DNA of 64,000 nucleotides, from contig CM049316.1 of assembly GCA_026874595.1 (NCBI GenBank), positions 59,529,676 through 59,593,675 on the forward strand, written 5' to 3'. This stretch comes from Sipunculus nudus. Taxonomy: Eukaryota > Annelida > Sipuncula > Golfingiida > Sipunculidae. The stretch's first letter is position 1, and each line of letters opens with the position of its first letter. A program made the translations under genes and the position numbers. Positions 1 through 12,499 of this stretch are shown here, piece by piece. The notes under the pieces are model-generated. The model did not search any database. It was not told the DNA's origin and worked only from the letters and a program-made list of their open reading frames with translations.

Positions 1-312
1 TACCAGCTGTGGGACTGTAATTAAACGCTCAGAATGAATAGTCTGTGCGCAGTCCATGAACTGTGAAATGTGTATACACTGCGAGAGATTGAGAATTATA
101 GAACTCCGTGAATACAGGACAATGATACATACTCAGTGTTATGTGTTTGTGCCAAATGTTTAGGAACTGAGTGATCAAGAACTTTGTTGTTTACCTTCAT
201 GATTGGACTCATGACTCATGATTGTATTTATATGATTATATACAATATTGGTGTAAAGGGGGCGCCTCTTCAGAGAATATAAGTATTTTTATAAATATAA
301 ATCTACTGGCGT
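1..312. other. Unannotated, no gene seen
   Basis: AT-rich non-coding sequence. No long reading frame, repeat or RNA gene was recognised here. Confidence 0.5.
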
Positions 313-660
313 TGGTGCTGTCGTAGGCTGTCACTAGGAGACGTAGGTTGTCGTCAGTGCTGTCACGGGTTGTCGTTACAGGGCCCATCATTGTTTCCGG
401 CAGTACAGCTAGGGTCGAGACTCGTCGTAGCTTGTGGCGAATGGATATAGCATGAATTCAGGTGTCGTATGTTGTCGCCAATGTAGTCGTTAGTGATCGT
501 AGGTGATGTCGTGTGTGATTGCCCTTTGTCACGACGATTTCGTCGCAAGTTGTCGACAGCTTACCATAGCTTGACGTCAGGTTGGCGTCAAGTTGTTGTA
601 GCTTGTCGTAGATTTTGTCGTAGGAGGGTCCTGTCGCGCGACTTGCCACGACTATGACGA
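313..660. repeat. Degenerate GTCGTA-type short tandem repeat
   Basis: The stretch is dominated by diverged copies of the word TTGTCGTAG (variants GTCGTAGGTTGTCG, TCGTCAGGTTG, GTCGTTAGTG). The short minus-strand reading frames across it are by-products of the missing stop words and are not considered genes. It looks like an old minisatellite with a period near 9-15 bp. Confidence 0.6.
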
Positions 661-1530
661 TCGACAGCAGTCGCCTAAAAAGTCGCCCAAGTGGAAAAGT
701 CTATTACCTATGACTCTCTAATTGTCATCAAGTTCCAAGTATTCTAATTGGTCCATCCTTACAAGGAAGATTGGTTTCCGTCCCTAAGGCGAGATTTCTT
801 GGAAGGGCTTTCCCCGGTTTACCCTAAGGACAAGGCGGGGTGGATTCAAATTTTAATAGTGGGATGCTACAAACTGTGTGTTACAGAGTGGTTTTCCTGT
901 ATGCTTTATATCATGTTCGACTCTGCATGTGCACACACACACACAGACATACTCACAAGGGGCCAACCTGGAAGAGTTATTATACCTTTTAAATACATAT
1001 TTTGTTTAGCGCGTCCTGCATTATGAGTCTGTGTATATTTGGAGCGCATAAATCATAGGTTCCTGTCGTAATACCTTACAGAGTAGGCGTCCCTTGTAAC
1101 TATTTAAGTTCTGTACAACTATACATAGTGTTTCGGTAATTATCACAGGAATGTGCGTGCCTGTACTCCTTTAAAAAAAATTTAAAGAAAAACACAAGAA
1201 AAAATACTTTTGTTCATCCAGTCAGGTTTAAGTATAATCAGCATTGTTTTCACCAGGGACACTCTCTCGAGGAAAACAATCGGCAATAACAGGCCTGCTT
1301 TTACCGGTAGACAGACATAACAAAATGCCGAGTTCACGAATTCTTTTACGGTAGTTAGCTGTCTGGTTCAAACAGGACACTAAGTCTATTTTCTGGGAAA
1401 ATCAATTAGAATGGCTAAAGAAAGGTCATCAAATGAGGTATATCTTGCCTCTGTGCAAAGTTATCTCTTCCATTATCATTTTAATTTATAATTTTGACAC
1501 CTAGTCGAAAAGCGTCTGTGTGTTCTCCAG
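661..1530. other. Unannotated intergenic, one short ORF
   Basis: A plus-strand frame of 92 codons (748-1026) matches no family I recognise. It contains a short CA run near 930-945, so I do not call it a gene. The rest is AT-rich with no visible structure. Confidence 0.4.
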
Positions 1531-1725
1531 CCTTCGGTCCGTAGAAATTTTGCTTCATGCACTTCAGACTGTCACGTGATATTCCTGTGTTGGGCTGACA
1601 GAACTTGGCAAGTTTTATCGCTGAAGGGAGCAGCTCGGCCTCGCCGTAGACATCGTGGCTTCATAATCAGTGAAACTGCCGCCAAGGATTACGACATCAG
1701 TCAGGGATGCCGCTGGTATTTTGAA
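1531..1725 (-). pseudogene. Decayed last exon of an enoyl-CoA isomerase (copy E0)
   Basis: Read on the minus strand, the first part gives SLTDVVILGGSFTDYEA. After a deletion of roughly 20 bases the second part gives AELLPSAIKLA, CQPNTGISRDSL and MKQNFY in another frame. These match the last exon of the isomerase copy at the right edge (63442-63733: SLSDVAILGRRFTGPEA, CQPSTGISRDSL). The splice acceptor is gone: an intact AG precedes the other copies, while here the sequence reads GTGGATTC before the exon. No other exon is nearby. It is an isolated pseudo-exon, closer to E6 than to E1-E4. Confidence 0.75.
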
Positions 1726-1779
1726 TCCACAATAAAACGGATACGGTAACGATACTGGTGTCTCTGAGATAAAGGAAAC

Positions 1780-2225
1780 ATCACACAGGAAAATTGGTTG
1801 AATGATATATCAAACTGAAGAAATTAACGGAGGATACATCATACAGAAAGAATTGGGAAAATGGATATACAAAATAGAAGAAACTGGTTTAGGAATGTAT
1901 CAAACCATAGAAGAGTGTTGAATGATATAAAGGAAACCAGAAGAAATTTGTTAATGGTTATATAAAAATGAATAATTAATCGAAAAATACATCAAATAGA
2001 AGAAATTAGTTTACGGATTACATCAGACTGATTGGTTGACAAATATATCAAACAGATGAAATTAATTGAAATATGCATGAAATAGAAAAAAAAAGGATTC
2101 AAGTTTACATAAACAGAAAAATGGATTAAATGGAATATTCACTTTGAATCAATCAGTTGAAGAATGAACAGAAGAAATAGTTGATAAATACATCAAATAG
2201 AAGAAATTGAATATATCGATCTATA
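1780..2225. repeat. Diverged A-rich tandem repeat, period about 35-40 bp
   Basis: Recurring phrases of the type ATACATCAAATAGAAGAAATT followed by AGTTTACGGA/GGTTGAATGATA occur about a dozen times with many substitutions. The array is non-coding and is not seen elsewhere in the window. Confidence 0.55.
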
Positions 2226-4056
2226 TTTAAAGACGCCAATTTTAGCTAACAAATTTTAAATGTGAACCTGGCATATAAATGTAAGGAAGGACGTTAGGCT
2301 GGAGTTGGGGGGGGGGGGCAGTTGATACGGCCATCCCGTACGTACGGAGTCCTGAATATCACTGTAACACATAAAAATATTTAACAGAAGAAGCAAAGAA
2401 AAGTCCAGTCAAATCCGGCACGCATAAAGGGTTGTTTCCATGTACGCGTATATACGTATATGCGTGAAAAATGCTTATTTGATTTGCAACATGGAAGCAT
2501 GCCTTCATAAATCCATAATGAATCTTTCTTTGGAGCGTCTGCCGAAGTCCACCGTTCTCTTTTACAGTTAATTACTAATCATGTGACCTCTCATTGGCCG
2601 GTTCATCTCGTTTTTGTCATTTGATAAACACAAACAGAGCCAGGTCGTTTCACGAGGGAATGGTGACAGCGTCAGGTCAGGCCATTGAATCCAATAGTGC
2701 TCTGATAGCGGGATGCTAAGAGCTGATATACGGAATATATAAAGAAAATGATCATTTACATATAAACACGTGTTTTCATGCTGTCGTAATTATCACATGC
2801 GATCTGTTAACGGACGGTTGATGTAGTTATGGTTCCCGCACTCAGCCATGGTCAGGTGGGAACGTATGAGGGTTAGGATTATGCCTGCAATTTGAAATGA
2901 ATTCAGATCTTTTGTTGAGTCTATGTGACTTCGGGACAGTTATACGAGTATAAGAGACACAAATACAATGTCACATGTTTTCGGGAATACATTTGCAAGT
3001 TGGCATTCTTCCTTGATCACAGCTTCGTTTTGCATGCATGGCAAATCTATAGCTAAACTAAATGAATTTCACGCAGAGAAACTTTCTAAACTGGATGCAG
3101 ATCATTTGACAACTTCTCTGCCATATCAGATCGGGTAAGGTTCATGTACATTCCTGTAAAACGTGTAAAACATCAAAGCCTATTAAACCCGTCATTGTGT
3201 GCGTTCTTCTTGTCCCTACCAGCGCAAGTGCTAGCGCCATTTCGGCCCTAAAACATGAGAGAGTCTACTACCAGGATACTGGCTGTCAGGGAGCCGTAAA
3301 TCCTTCAACGAGGAACGCACTTAAAGACTATGAGGATGCAAATATTTTCTTCATTTTGACAATGTCTAATTACCTACAGAACGCTGTTACTTGACATAAA
3401 CCAGACCAATCGTTAGTTTTTGTATACTTTTCAACAACACCTACCATGACCGGAATAAATTCGTTTTAGCTCAATATATTGGTATAACCCTCTGCATTTT
3501 TGTTGAATTTCTGAAGCCATAAAAACTTAATTTACTTTGCCGTCTTGAACTCAAAACACACTGTCGCGGGAATTTTGTGGAATTTTGTTGATTCGTTGTG
3601 GACAATCTTGGTATTATTTTGTATGTATATATCAGTTCGGAATTATATATGTACATACATGAGAGACTATACTACAATAAAAAAGTGTAAATTTAAAGCA
3701 TTTTACTATATTTTGACAAAAATAATACTGATATAATGTACCAGAAATCCCCACACGGAAAACGGCAAAAATCGCTCAGTGAGCCGAAATTCGCTGCGTG
3801 GCCGCCCTCTTGCAGCCCGCTCCAGTGCTTTTTTAGCCTATTTGGACTTGGCCCCTAATAATAAGTCAAACTTAATTTATTTGTTCCTTTTTCATTGAAA
3901 TGGGAAAAAAACGCCGCAGTTTCCTTCATAGAGTTAAATATACCACACAAAAAGTGACTGGCATTAGCAAGTAAATATTGGTGCACAGTCTTTAGCCAGA
4001 ATGACATGGTCGTTTATTTAATGTATAGAATATGCTGGCCTTTGGCCCTCATTTAC
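2226..4056. other. Unannotated intergenic
   Basis: Contains a 12-base G run (2307-2318) and a 65-codon plus-strand frame (3197-3394) with no recognisable family. Nothing else is supported. Confidence 0.4.
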
Positions 4057-4974
4057 AAGGCCACCATAGGTTTTTTTTTTATTCGCGAGGGCTTTAAATT
4101 CGCGCTATCCACGAAAGGGAAATTATCGCGAAAAGAAAACCTTCGTAACCAACAAGTCGCACCGTGGAAGTTAAAGATATTTAATATTAATCATAATAGT
4201 TCTTGTATGTTAAAAATTGCTATTATAAATGATCTCAGATAATTCATCATTAATGAAAACTAATTTAAACTCATATGAAGTTCCCTTGGGTTCAGCCCAA
4301 GTATTTAAAGTTTGCGCATATATTATTTGATAATTATTTCATAAAATAATGATGGTTTACTTCGTGTAGGATTTTAATCAAGTGAGATCGCGAAAATGAG
4401 AACCTCGCATAACACTAATTAGTGGAAATCGCAAAATTTTAACCACGGGAATACGTAGCCATCGGAAGAAGAAACTATCTTACCTAAAAGAAATGAAGGT
4501 AAAATTTTAATAATATTTGTTAGCCCTCGATTTTTTGGCCTTTACACTGCTGTTGGCTTATATCCGCCGTGTTGAATTTTCGCATTTTTCTCTTTTTTTT
4601 ATGTTTCTTGAGGATTCGATTCTCGCGATCTCATCATACAGAAAACTTACACAGAGTACAATTGTTTTAATATGAATTATATCAAATAATATGAGCGCAA
4701 AAATCTGGGCAATTGCACTGGAAACCAAAATAACATCGACTTAGTGGAAATTAATTATCGCTATTGGCATATAATTTGAAAGAAATGATATAATTTATAG
4801 TAGCAATCTTTGAATATACAACATTTATTATTATTCATAATATCAACCTTTTATACCTCTCTACTTTCCTTCCATTTCGACGATGGGACCTCTTCTTCGC
4901 GAAGGTTTAATTTCTCGATAATTCCCTTTCGCGAATATCGCTAATTTGAAACCCTAGCGAACAATAAGGCCACC

Positions 4975-4975
<1 letters not shown>
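4057..4975. mobile_element. Foldback (long inverted repeat) element with 10-bp target duplication
   Basis: The two halves are imperfect reverse complements. The left arm runs from about 4080 to 4440 and the right arm from about 4570 to 4965. Matching landmarks include CGCGAGGGCTTTAAATT against the reverse of AATTTGAAACCCTAGCG, ATATTATTTGATA against TATCAAATAATAT, and GAGATCGCGAAAATGAG against CTCGCGATCTC. The direct repeat AAGGCCACCA flanks it at 4057-4066 and 4966-4975, giving an element of about 899 bp (4067-4965). There is no transposase frame. A 9-11 bp duplication and long arms recall Mutator-like foldbacks, but the family assignment is inference. Confidence 0.8.

Positions 4976-4977
<2 letters not shown>

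Positions 4978-5038
<61 letters not shown>
4978..5038. repeat. (TA)n microsatellite
   Basis: An uninterrupted TA run of about 61 bases begins two bases after the right target duplication of the foldback element. Confidence 0.97.
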
Positions 5039-5041
<3 letters not shown>

Positions 5042-6043
5042 ATACTTCTCCTTCCGGACAACTCTCTATAACGAGTACTTCTCTTCTATGAACACCCGAG
5101 ATCGGTAAGAATTTACAATTAGAGGTTTTCAACCTCCATAAAATGGGCAGACTTGTGTTTGTTTATATACCAACCGTTCCCTGCTGCAACTGCGGGGATC
5201 GGAAACGTCAACATTCTTCTTCTAAATTTCCCATATAGTATTGTTAAGTTTTCTTTAGCGACTTTTGTTAAAATGATCTTAGCCAGTACACATCGATTTC
5301 ATTACAATAGACCTTGCGAACAACAACGCTGCTATTTGTAATGGGATACCTTTAAACAAGATTATACTTATATACGGTAACTACCGCCTTTTGCTTTTTG
5401 GTGCCATCAAGTAACGTTGAACGATTCAGAAGTTTAAGATGTCTATCATTTCTATCAATCGTTAGCTTTAATCATATTTCAGCCCAAAGCAGTGAAACGT
5501 TATATATCCTGTTGGCAATCCCTTTAAAATTATAAGAATATAAAGAATATACAAAGGAATTATCCAGTTTCAATGCCTTACTCAAACGTTTATAGGTATC
5601 ACTTAATGACCACGAGGTCGCGCTGAGTTGCAATAACGGGTTAACTGTAAAAATAATGAAGACAAATTTTGAGATACCTATTTAATATTCAAAAACGTTC
5701 AGGATGTTCCATTACAGCTTATGGAAAATTAAGCAATTAAAGTTTAAGTATTCAGAGTCTTTTATATAGACCACCGAAATCTTCAATAACACTTGATAAG
5801 GCCTGAACCACCTAGAGTCACATGCGAAGTACAGGTTACACATGACTAATGATGGGTCTTTTAAACAAGTGTTAATAATTATTTTACTCTTTTGCCCTCT
5901 CTCTGTCTGTCTCTGTCTCCGTCTCTCTGTCTCTTTCTCTCTCTTTGACAAACACCGGTAACGAATACACCATTATACTTTAGCAGAATACTGGCACTTG
6001 ATGTTTTTTGTATTACAAATAATTACCTTCAAGATGGTGTTTT
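5039..6043. other. Unannotated intergenic with CT-rich tract
   Basis: A pyrimidine-rich CTCTGTCTGT-type low-complexity tract lies at about 5888-5945. Other short frames have no recognisable product. Confidence 0.4.
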
Positions 6044-6300
6044 ATGCTGGGTTCACATATTCAGAAATTGACGAAAGCAAAAGCTCGCAATCACGGGTCT
6101 CGAGCTACTGTGCGTGATAATTTAGTCGTCCCTAAACATAAAACTCATTATTTGAAAAAGTCTTCATTATTCGCTAGGCTGAAGGTCTGGAAAAGTTTAT
6201 CAAGTAAAACTAGATCAGCCACATCATGTGCTTCTGTCAAGAAACGAATTAAACGATAAATTTTAATGAATTTATCGGCTACATGACATGTGGTATAGTT
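6044..6300 (+). mobile_element. 3' tail of a non-LTR retrotransposon (LINE) ORF2
   Basis: The plus-strand frame 6044-6259 contains HGSRATVRDNLVVP and, near the end, TRSATSCASVKKRIKR. This is the terminal signature of CR1/L2/Jockey-like reverse transcriptases in invertebrates (tRa..L.vP, then a Ser-rich stretch and FKkrik). A homologous, longer fragment lies at 21230-21612. The reverse-transcriptase core is absent, so this is a 5'-truncated dead copy. Confidence 0.65.
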
Positions 6301-7149
6301 ACATATTTTGTGTTTAGCACTCTTTTTACTTAGTCATTGATTATATAAGAATTATATTAAATTCATTGTCACGGTTGTATCAGTAGCTGCGGGGAATGGC
6401 TAACAATTAATTAGGGTTTCCGTTAATGTTGACATGTGTACAATAAACGATTCATACAAGAAATTTTTATTTATATATCATTCATATATGGCCTTATATG
6501 CTCCCCGAAAGTATTATTTTGTTTGATCGGTCTTAATATTATGCATGTTTGATACATAAAGATCCGTGAATGTTTTAAGGGCATACTAGTATATATGATA
6601 TGAGCAATCTTTTTTTTTATATTGAATACATGCATGTTATTATTAGGAGAGCAGGGCACATATGTTAATGTGGTTTTATTGATGGCGAAATTCATCGATC
6701 GTGCGCACTCTGTACGAGATAAGTTGCGATAAATGAATGAAATTGTAAACGTGTGAAGGACTTTGTTACATCTGACTCTTCACTGTTTATTTTCATCCTT
6801 TTGGTTAAAAATAAAGGTGATTCTCAATAAGTATATCGACAAAAATTTACAATTCATTTATATCGGTACTCTTCATTGATAGCTAAATAAGCATACCGTA
6901 TATTGCTTTCAGGTGGTGTATGTACACGATAAGTACAGAAACGAATTACCGGAAAATCATTTATTGGTTACCGTTTAAGCCTGTGTAACTTTTATACGTC
7001 TGCAACTCATAAAAATCTTTTTTTATTATCTGAAAACAAGTGAACATCATTTTACAGCGACAAAGCTAAAGCGCAAAGAAGATCAATGTTTATCAATTAA
7101 TATCGTTCCTTTTTGCCTGCTGGCAGTCCATTCTGAAAATATACATGTA
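6301..7149. other. Downstream flank of LRR gene, unit 1
   Basis: Non-coding and conserved with 21600-22340 in unit 2. Several short minus-strand frames are diverged between the two copies and are not considered genes. Confidence 0.5.
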
Positions 7150-7155
7150 TTTATT
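7150..7155 (-). terminator. Polyadenylation signal AATAAA for LRR gene, unit 1
   Basis: TTTATT on the plus strand reads AATAAA on the minus strand about 30 bases after the stop codon of the last exon. The same hexamer sits at the same place in unit 2. Confidence 0.5.
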
Positions 7156-7183
7156 TACACCATTCATGTGACAGTATATCCAG

Positions 7184-7575
7184 TTAATGATCAGACGAAT
7201 TAAATGAATTATTTGATGAAATTGTACTTGATGACGATACTGTGGCATTCGTTGTTGCTGTCGGAAGTGTAGCGAAGATCTGTGACGTCCTATCCGTGTC
7301 CGACGTCACACTGCTGTTACCTCCCTCAGTGCTTTGACTTGGTGGAGCCGGCAGGGCTCGTTGCCGTTGTGATCGTGGAACATCGAAATCAGAATCATGT
7401 CTGCGTAATATTAACACGTGGACGAACAGGATGATCATCATAGATATAGGGAATACTGTTGTGGAGATGCCTATAGAAAGCGCAAATAAAAAGGGCCACT
7501 TATTGTCATTGTGGTTATCGCTTGTACCAGCGCTACCTCTTGTTCCACGTAAGGTTCGTTGGTCGAAATCTTTGG
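7184..7575 (-). pseudogene. LRR receptor last exon (transmembrane and tail), unit 1
   Basis: The frame is open from a candidate acceptor TTTATTTAAG to the stop. It encodes a short juxtamembrane part, a hydrophobic helix ending FVHVLIL followed by RRH, and a cytoplasmic tail rich in Pro, Ser and Thr. It aligns throughout with 22375-22775, but three residues after DVP are deleted and the YATL of unit 2 is FATL here. The exon itself is intact. Its upstream first exons (B and A) both carry a stop codon, so the gene as a whole is probably dead. If a rescued transcript exists, this would be the membrane anchor. Confidence 0.75.
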
Positions 7576-7689
7576 CTTAAATAAAGCAAAAAACCACATT
7601 CGTGTCAGAAAGTAAATTACCATAATGTCCATTGTTGGAATATTTATGGTGAAAGATATGGAATTCCATTTAATTTTCTTAGGTATAAA

Positions 7690-10600
7690 CACATATTATA
7701 CATGTTATGCACGATACGCACGATGTTAGTCGTGCATTACATTTATAATAAAAAATAGTAAAGATACACACCGCGTATCGTGCATTACATGTATAATAAA
7801 GAAAATACAATAATAGAGATGCCGCGTTTCATGCATAACAAGTATAATAAAGAAAAAAATAGTAGAGATACACAACACAACGCGAATCATGCATAACATC
7901 TAATATAAAGAAAATACAATAGTAGAGAAACACACCGCCTATCGTGCATTACATTTATAATAAAGAATATACAATAGCAGAGATATCATCCATCAAAATT
8001 TTCCCCGCTCAGTCCACTCTGAAGAACCCTTTTGGGTTCTACCTGGAACCCTTTTTTCTTAATGTTTGCATAATATGTATAATGAAGAACAGGCAATAAT
8101 AGAGATACACACCGCCTATCTTGAACAACGTGTTTAATAATAAAGAAAAAAAAAATAGTAGAGATACACACCGCGTATCGTGCATAACATGTTTAATAAA
8201 AAAAAATAGTAGAGATACACACCGCGTATCGTGCATAACATGTATAATAAAGAACAGAAAATAATAGAGATACACACCGCCTACCGTGCATAACATGTTT
8301 AATAAGGAAAAAAATAGTAGAGATACACACCGCGTATCGTGCATAACATGTTTAATAAAGAAAAAATAATAGAGATACACACCGTGTATCGTGCATAACA
8401 TGTTTAATAAAGAAAAAAAAATAGTAGAGATACACACCGCGTATCGTGCATTACATGTATGATAAAGAACCGACAATACTAAAGATACACACCGCCTACC
8501 GTGCATAACATGTTTAATAAAGAAAAAAATAGTAGAGATACACACTGCCTACCGTGCATAACATGTTTAATAAAGAAATAATTAGTAGAGATACACACCG
8601 CCTACCGTGCATAACATGTATAATAAAGAACAGACAAGAGAGATACACACAGCGTATCGTCCATAACATGTATAATAAAAAACAGACAATAGAGATACAC
8701 ACCGCCTACCGTGCATAACATGTAAAATAAAGAATAGACAATAATAGAGATACACACCGCGTATCGTGCATAACATGTATAATAAAGAACAAACAATAAA
8801 GATACACACCGCCTACCGTGCATAACATGTATAATAAAGAACAGACAATAGAGATACACACCGCCTACCGTGCATAACATGTATAATAAAGAACAGACAA
8901 TAGAGATACACACAGCGTATCGTCCATAACATGTATAATAAAGAACAGACAATAGAGATACACATCGCCTACCGTGCATAACATGTAAAATAAAGAATAG
9001 ACAATAATAGAGATACACACCGCGTATCGTGCATAACATGTATAATAAGGAACAAACAATAAAGATACACACCGCCTACCGTGCATAACATGTATAATAA
9101 AGAACAGACAATAGAGATACACACCGCGTATCGTGCATAACATGTATAATAAAGAACAAACAATAAAGATACACACCGCCTACCGTGCATAACATGTTTA
9201 ATAAAGAACAGACAATAGAGATACACACCGCGTATCGTGCATAACATGTATAATAAAGAACAAACAATAAAGATACACACCGCCTACCGTGCATAACATG
9301 TATAATAAAGAACCGACAATAGAGATACACACAGCGTATCGTCCATAACATGTATAATAAAGAACAGACAATAGAGATACACATCGCCTACCGTGCATAA
9401 CATGTAAAATAAAGAATAGACAATAATAGAGATACACACCGCGTATCGTGCATAACATGTATAATAAAGAACAGACAATAGAGATACACATCGCCTACCG
9501 TGCATAACATGTAAAATAAAGAATAGACAATAATAGAGATACACACCGCGTATCGTGCATAACATGTATAATAAAGAACAAACAATAAAGATACACACCG
9601 CCTACCATGCATAACATGTATAATAAAGAACAGACAATAGAGATACACACCGCGTATCGTGCATAACATGTATAATAAGGAACAAACAATAAAGATACAC
9701 ACCGCCTACCGTGCATAACATGTATAATAAAGAACAGACAATAGAGATACACACCGCGTATTGTGCATAACATGTATAATAAAGAACAAACAATAAAGAT
9801 ACACACCGCCTACCGTGCATAACATGTATAATAAAGAACAGACAATAGAGATACACACCGCGTATCGTGCATAACATGTATAATAAAGAACAAACAATAA
9901 AGATACACACCGCCTACCGTGCATAACATGTATAATAAAGAACAGACAATAGAGATACACACAGCGTATCGTCCATAACATGTATAATAAAGAACAGACA
10001 ATAGAGATACACATCGCCTACCGTGCATAACATGTAAAATAAAGAATAGACAATAATAGAGATACACACCGCGTATCGTGCATAACATGTATAATAAAGA
10101 ACAGACAATAGAGATACACATCGCCTACCGTGCATAACATGTAAAATAAAGAATAGACAATAATAGAGATACACACCGCGTATCGTGCATAACATGTATA
10201 ATAAAGAACAAACAATAAAGATACACACCGCCTACCGTGCATAACATGTATAATAAAGAACAGACAATAGAGATACACACCGCGTATCGTGCATAACATG
10301 TGTAATAAAGAACAAACAATAAAGATACACACCGCCTACCGTGCATAACATGTATAATAAAGAACAGACAATAGAGATACACACCGCGTAGCGTGCATAA
10401 CATGTATAATAAAGAACAAACAATAAAGATACACACCGCCTACCGTGCATAACATGTATAATAAAGAACAGACAATAGAGATACACACAGCTTATCGTCC
10501 ATAACATGTATAATAAAGAACAGACAATAGAGATACACACCGCCTACCGTGCATAACATGTATAATAAAGAACAGACGATAGAGATACACACCGCCTACC

Positions 10601-10775
10601 GTGCATAACATGTATAATAAAGAAATTAAACAGTAGAGATACAGAACGTATCGTGCAGAATATGTATATTAATGAAAAGACAATAGTAGAGATACGCACC
10701 GCGTATATATCGTCCATAACATGTATAATAAAGAAAGGTTTGTAAAGATTCATACCGCGTAAAGCATGTATAATA
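7690..10775. repeat. 52-bp satellite array, about 58 units
   Basis: The unit begins AGAGATACACACCGCCTACC and continues through GTGCATAACATGTATAATAA to AGAACAGACAAT, 52 bases in all. Units alternate between a CGCCTACCG and a CGCGTATCG type, giving a 104-bp dimer. A longer period of 630 bp is visible: blocks around 9280-9600 recur around 9910-10230 with the same private variants, such as CAGCGTATCGTCC. The left end (7690-8550) is more diverged than the centre. Overlapping minus-strand frames of about 100 codons run through the array because it lacks stops in some frames; they are not genes. It lies in the intron of the unit 1 LRR gene. Confidence 0.95.
7983..8060. other. Non-satellite insertion with hairpin inside the array
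   Basis: The satellite rhythm is broken by about 75 bases that include the perfect hairpin AGAACCCTTTTGGGTTCT (8023-8040), followed by ACCTGGAACCC. Such GGGTTCT/AGAACCC hairpins occur in short hAT-type elements of animals. That link is inference. Confidence 0.4.
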
Positions 10776-11440
10776 TAAATGTTTTTTTTTTTAAATTGAG
10801 TACCGAGAAAAACATTAAAAAAATGCTTGATACATGCTTGTTTCCATCTATTTACAGATACTGTGCGTGGCATAGTACCATTAACTATGAGCACATAAGA
10901 AGATCTGTAAAAGATAAGATTGTGCTAGAAAAGTTGATATGTAAAAATAAATACTCGACATCAGTCGAATCTTATAAATACAGGGTGATGCAAATGACAA
11001 AATTTGATTATTAAGGTATCATCCTGAAAACATAACATGATAAAATATCACGTTCACATTATATGGCGATATGCACAATAACGGTAACACGTTAAAGATG
11101 TTTGGATATGTTGTAGACAAATTTAGATATGCATTATTATAACAGGGCACCTGTTAGCTGTTCTGATTCGGTTATCCTGGTGACATCAAAAGCGTCTTGA
11201 CGAATTAAGATCTATAAATGCATGTTGTATAAATACATAATCAAATAGACATTGGTTTTCTATTAAACCTAAATTTGACGACCCATGTAATAAGACGGAC
11301 ATAAATTGGTCAGTTTCTTGTCTGCCTGATTTTACACGAACGAAGATATGATATCTGGAATAAAGCCACAGGAACTGTTTGCGGTGCAACCTTTGGACAA
11401 ATAAGAAAAAAAAGAAATCATAATGTGGACAGTATGCTCC
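10776..11440. other. Conserved flank of satellite, no gene recognised
   Basis: Homologous to about 24085-24750 in unit 2. Open stretches on both strands (10766-11014 plus; 11186-11464 minus) are not preserved between copies and match no family I know. Confidence 0.4.
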
Positions 11441-11907
11441 TAAGGTCAAGTAAACGTATTCCAAAATTCATTATATTATCATATAACATAATTGCCTATG
11501 AATAAAATATTAATATAGATTTTACATAAAATAAGCCCAATTCCTGGAGGAAAAAATATTTTGTCTATCTATTTTTCCACTAAAAGCATGAGATTGTGTG
11601 ATTTGTTCAAAAACTATTGGCACATCTATGAGCACTGTCAACTCGGCAGTGACGTCACACACTGGGAAATCCCCTGTGACTAAAAATTCTAGATCTCAGA
11701 TAAAGTACAGTATTTCTGCCTCTGTAAGTCCTAAATTTTCAGCAGAGAATAAAAACAACATGCATTACTAGATCTGAGTTGTTGATAAAATTCAGTCCAT
11801 GATGTCACATGTGTACCAGCCAATCAAAACAGGGCAAAGTCTTGGATCTGGGTGAAATCCTCCCATCACACGACAAACGCACATGGAATAGGTTTACTTA
11901 ACCATAA
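11441..11907. mobile_element. Harbinger-like MITE with TAA target duplication
   Basis: The ends are inverted repeats: GGTCAAGTAAACGTATTCCA at 11444 and the reverse complement of GGTTAAGTAAACCTATTCCA ending at 11903. TAA flanks both sides (11441-11443 and 11905-11907). Unit 2 has the uninterrupted site at about 24748, where CTCCTAACGCAGCAG is continuous. The element is 461 bp and has no coding capacity. A TWA target and GG-starting ends fit the PIF/Harbinger superfamily. Confidence 0.75.
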
Positions 11908-12499
11908 CGCAGCAGTTATACACTGTAACGTTCCCAGATATCCCCTCATGTAACCGCTGCTTTGTTTATCAAGTTTTCTGGGTTTCAACACCAGGGTGCG
12001 CATAGATTAAAGAATTGTAATCAGACCAATGAGAGCGTTGTATTGTATTGTGCATCCAGCTCCAAATATAACACATGCGACACCCGCTCTCGATGGTCTG
12101 ATTTCACCAGAACCTGCTGCTGCTTGTCTGTTTCTTGGCCCTGTGCCAGAGAGCTTTATTGGTTTTATGTTTTCGTAAAACTTAACCCGGTTATAATCTT
12201 TGCTCTTGAACTCAACTCGAGACATATAGAAGCGTTGTAAAACCGGACATCCTATACTTAAATCAGAAGAGCTTTGTATCATTAGTCTTTTCTTCAATTG
12301 TCTCTCGATTTTTCGGTCCAAGGTTTTCCAAAATAGGAATGGGCTCTTATCAATGAAGTGAATTTGAAACTAGAATTGTAAAATGCTTCATTTGAATGAT
12401 TTCCCCTTACATCAAAACCATTGACTAGCAAAATTTTGCGTTCTAGAGAATACAGAATGTCTTGCATTTCCTAATGAATTTCTGACATCTGAGAAGATA
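11908..12499. other. Conserved non-coding block shared with 24745-25330
   Basis: The two copies are clearly related. Open frames exist on both strands in each copy, but they end differently after indels. The block is relatively GC-rich with CCAAT-like ATTGG words. It could be an old exon or a regulatory region; no product is recognised. Confidence 0.4.

Noticed and set aside
748-1026. 92-codon plus-strand frame
   Set aside because: No recognisable domain, contains a CA run, no splice or promoter support.
8039-10540. Many overlapping minus-strand reading frames of about 100 codons, all MCIF/MCIS-type
   Set aside because: They are translations of the 52-bp satellite, repeat every 104 bp in different frames and end at the repeat's own stop word. 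No gene.
7690-10775. CRISPR-like regular array
   Set aside because: The units are contiguous tandem copies without unique spacers, the host is eukaryotic, and no cas genes are present.
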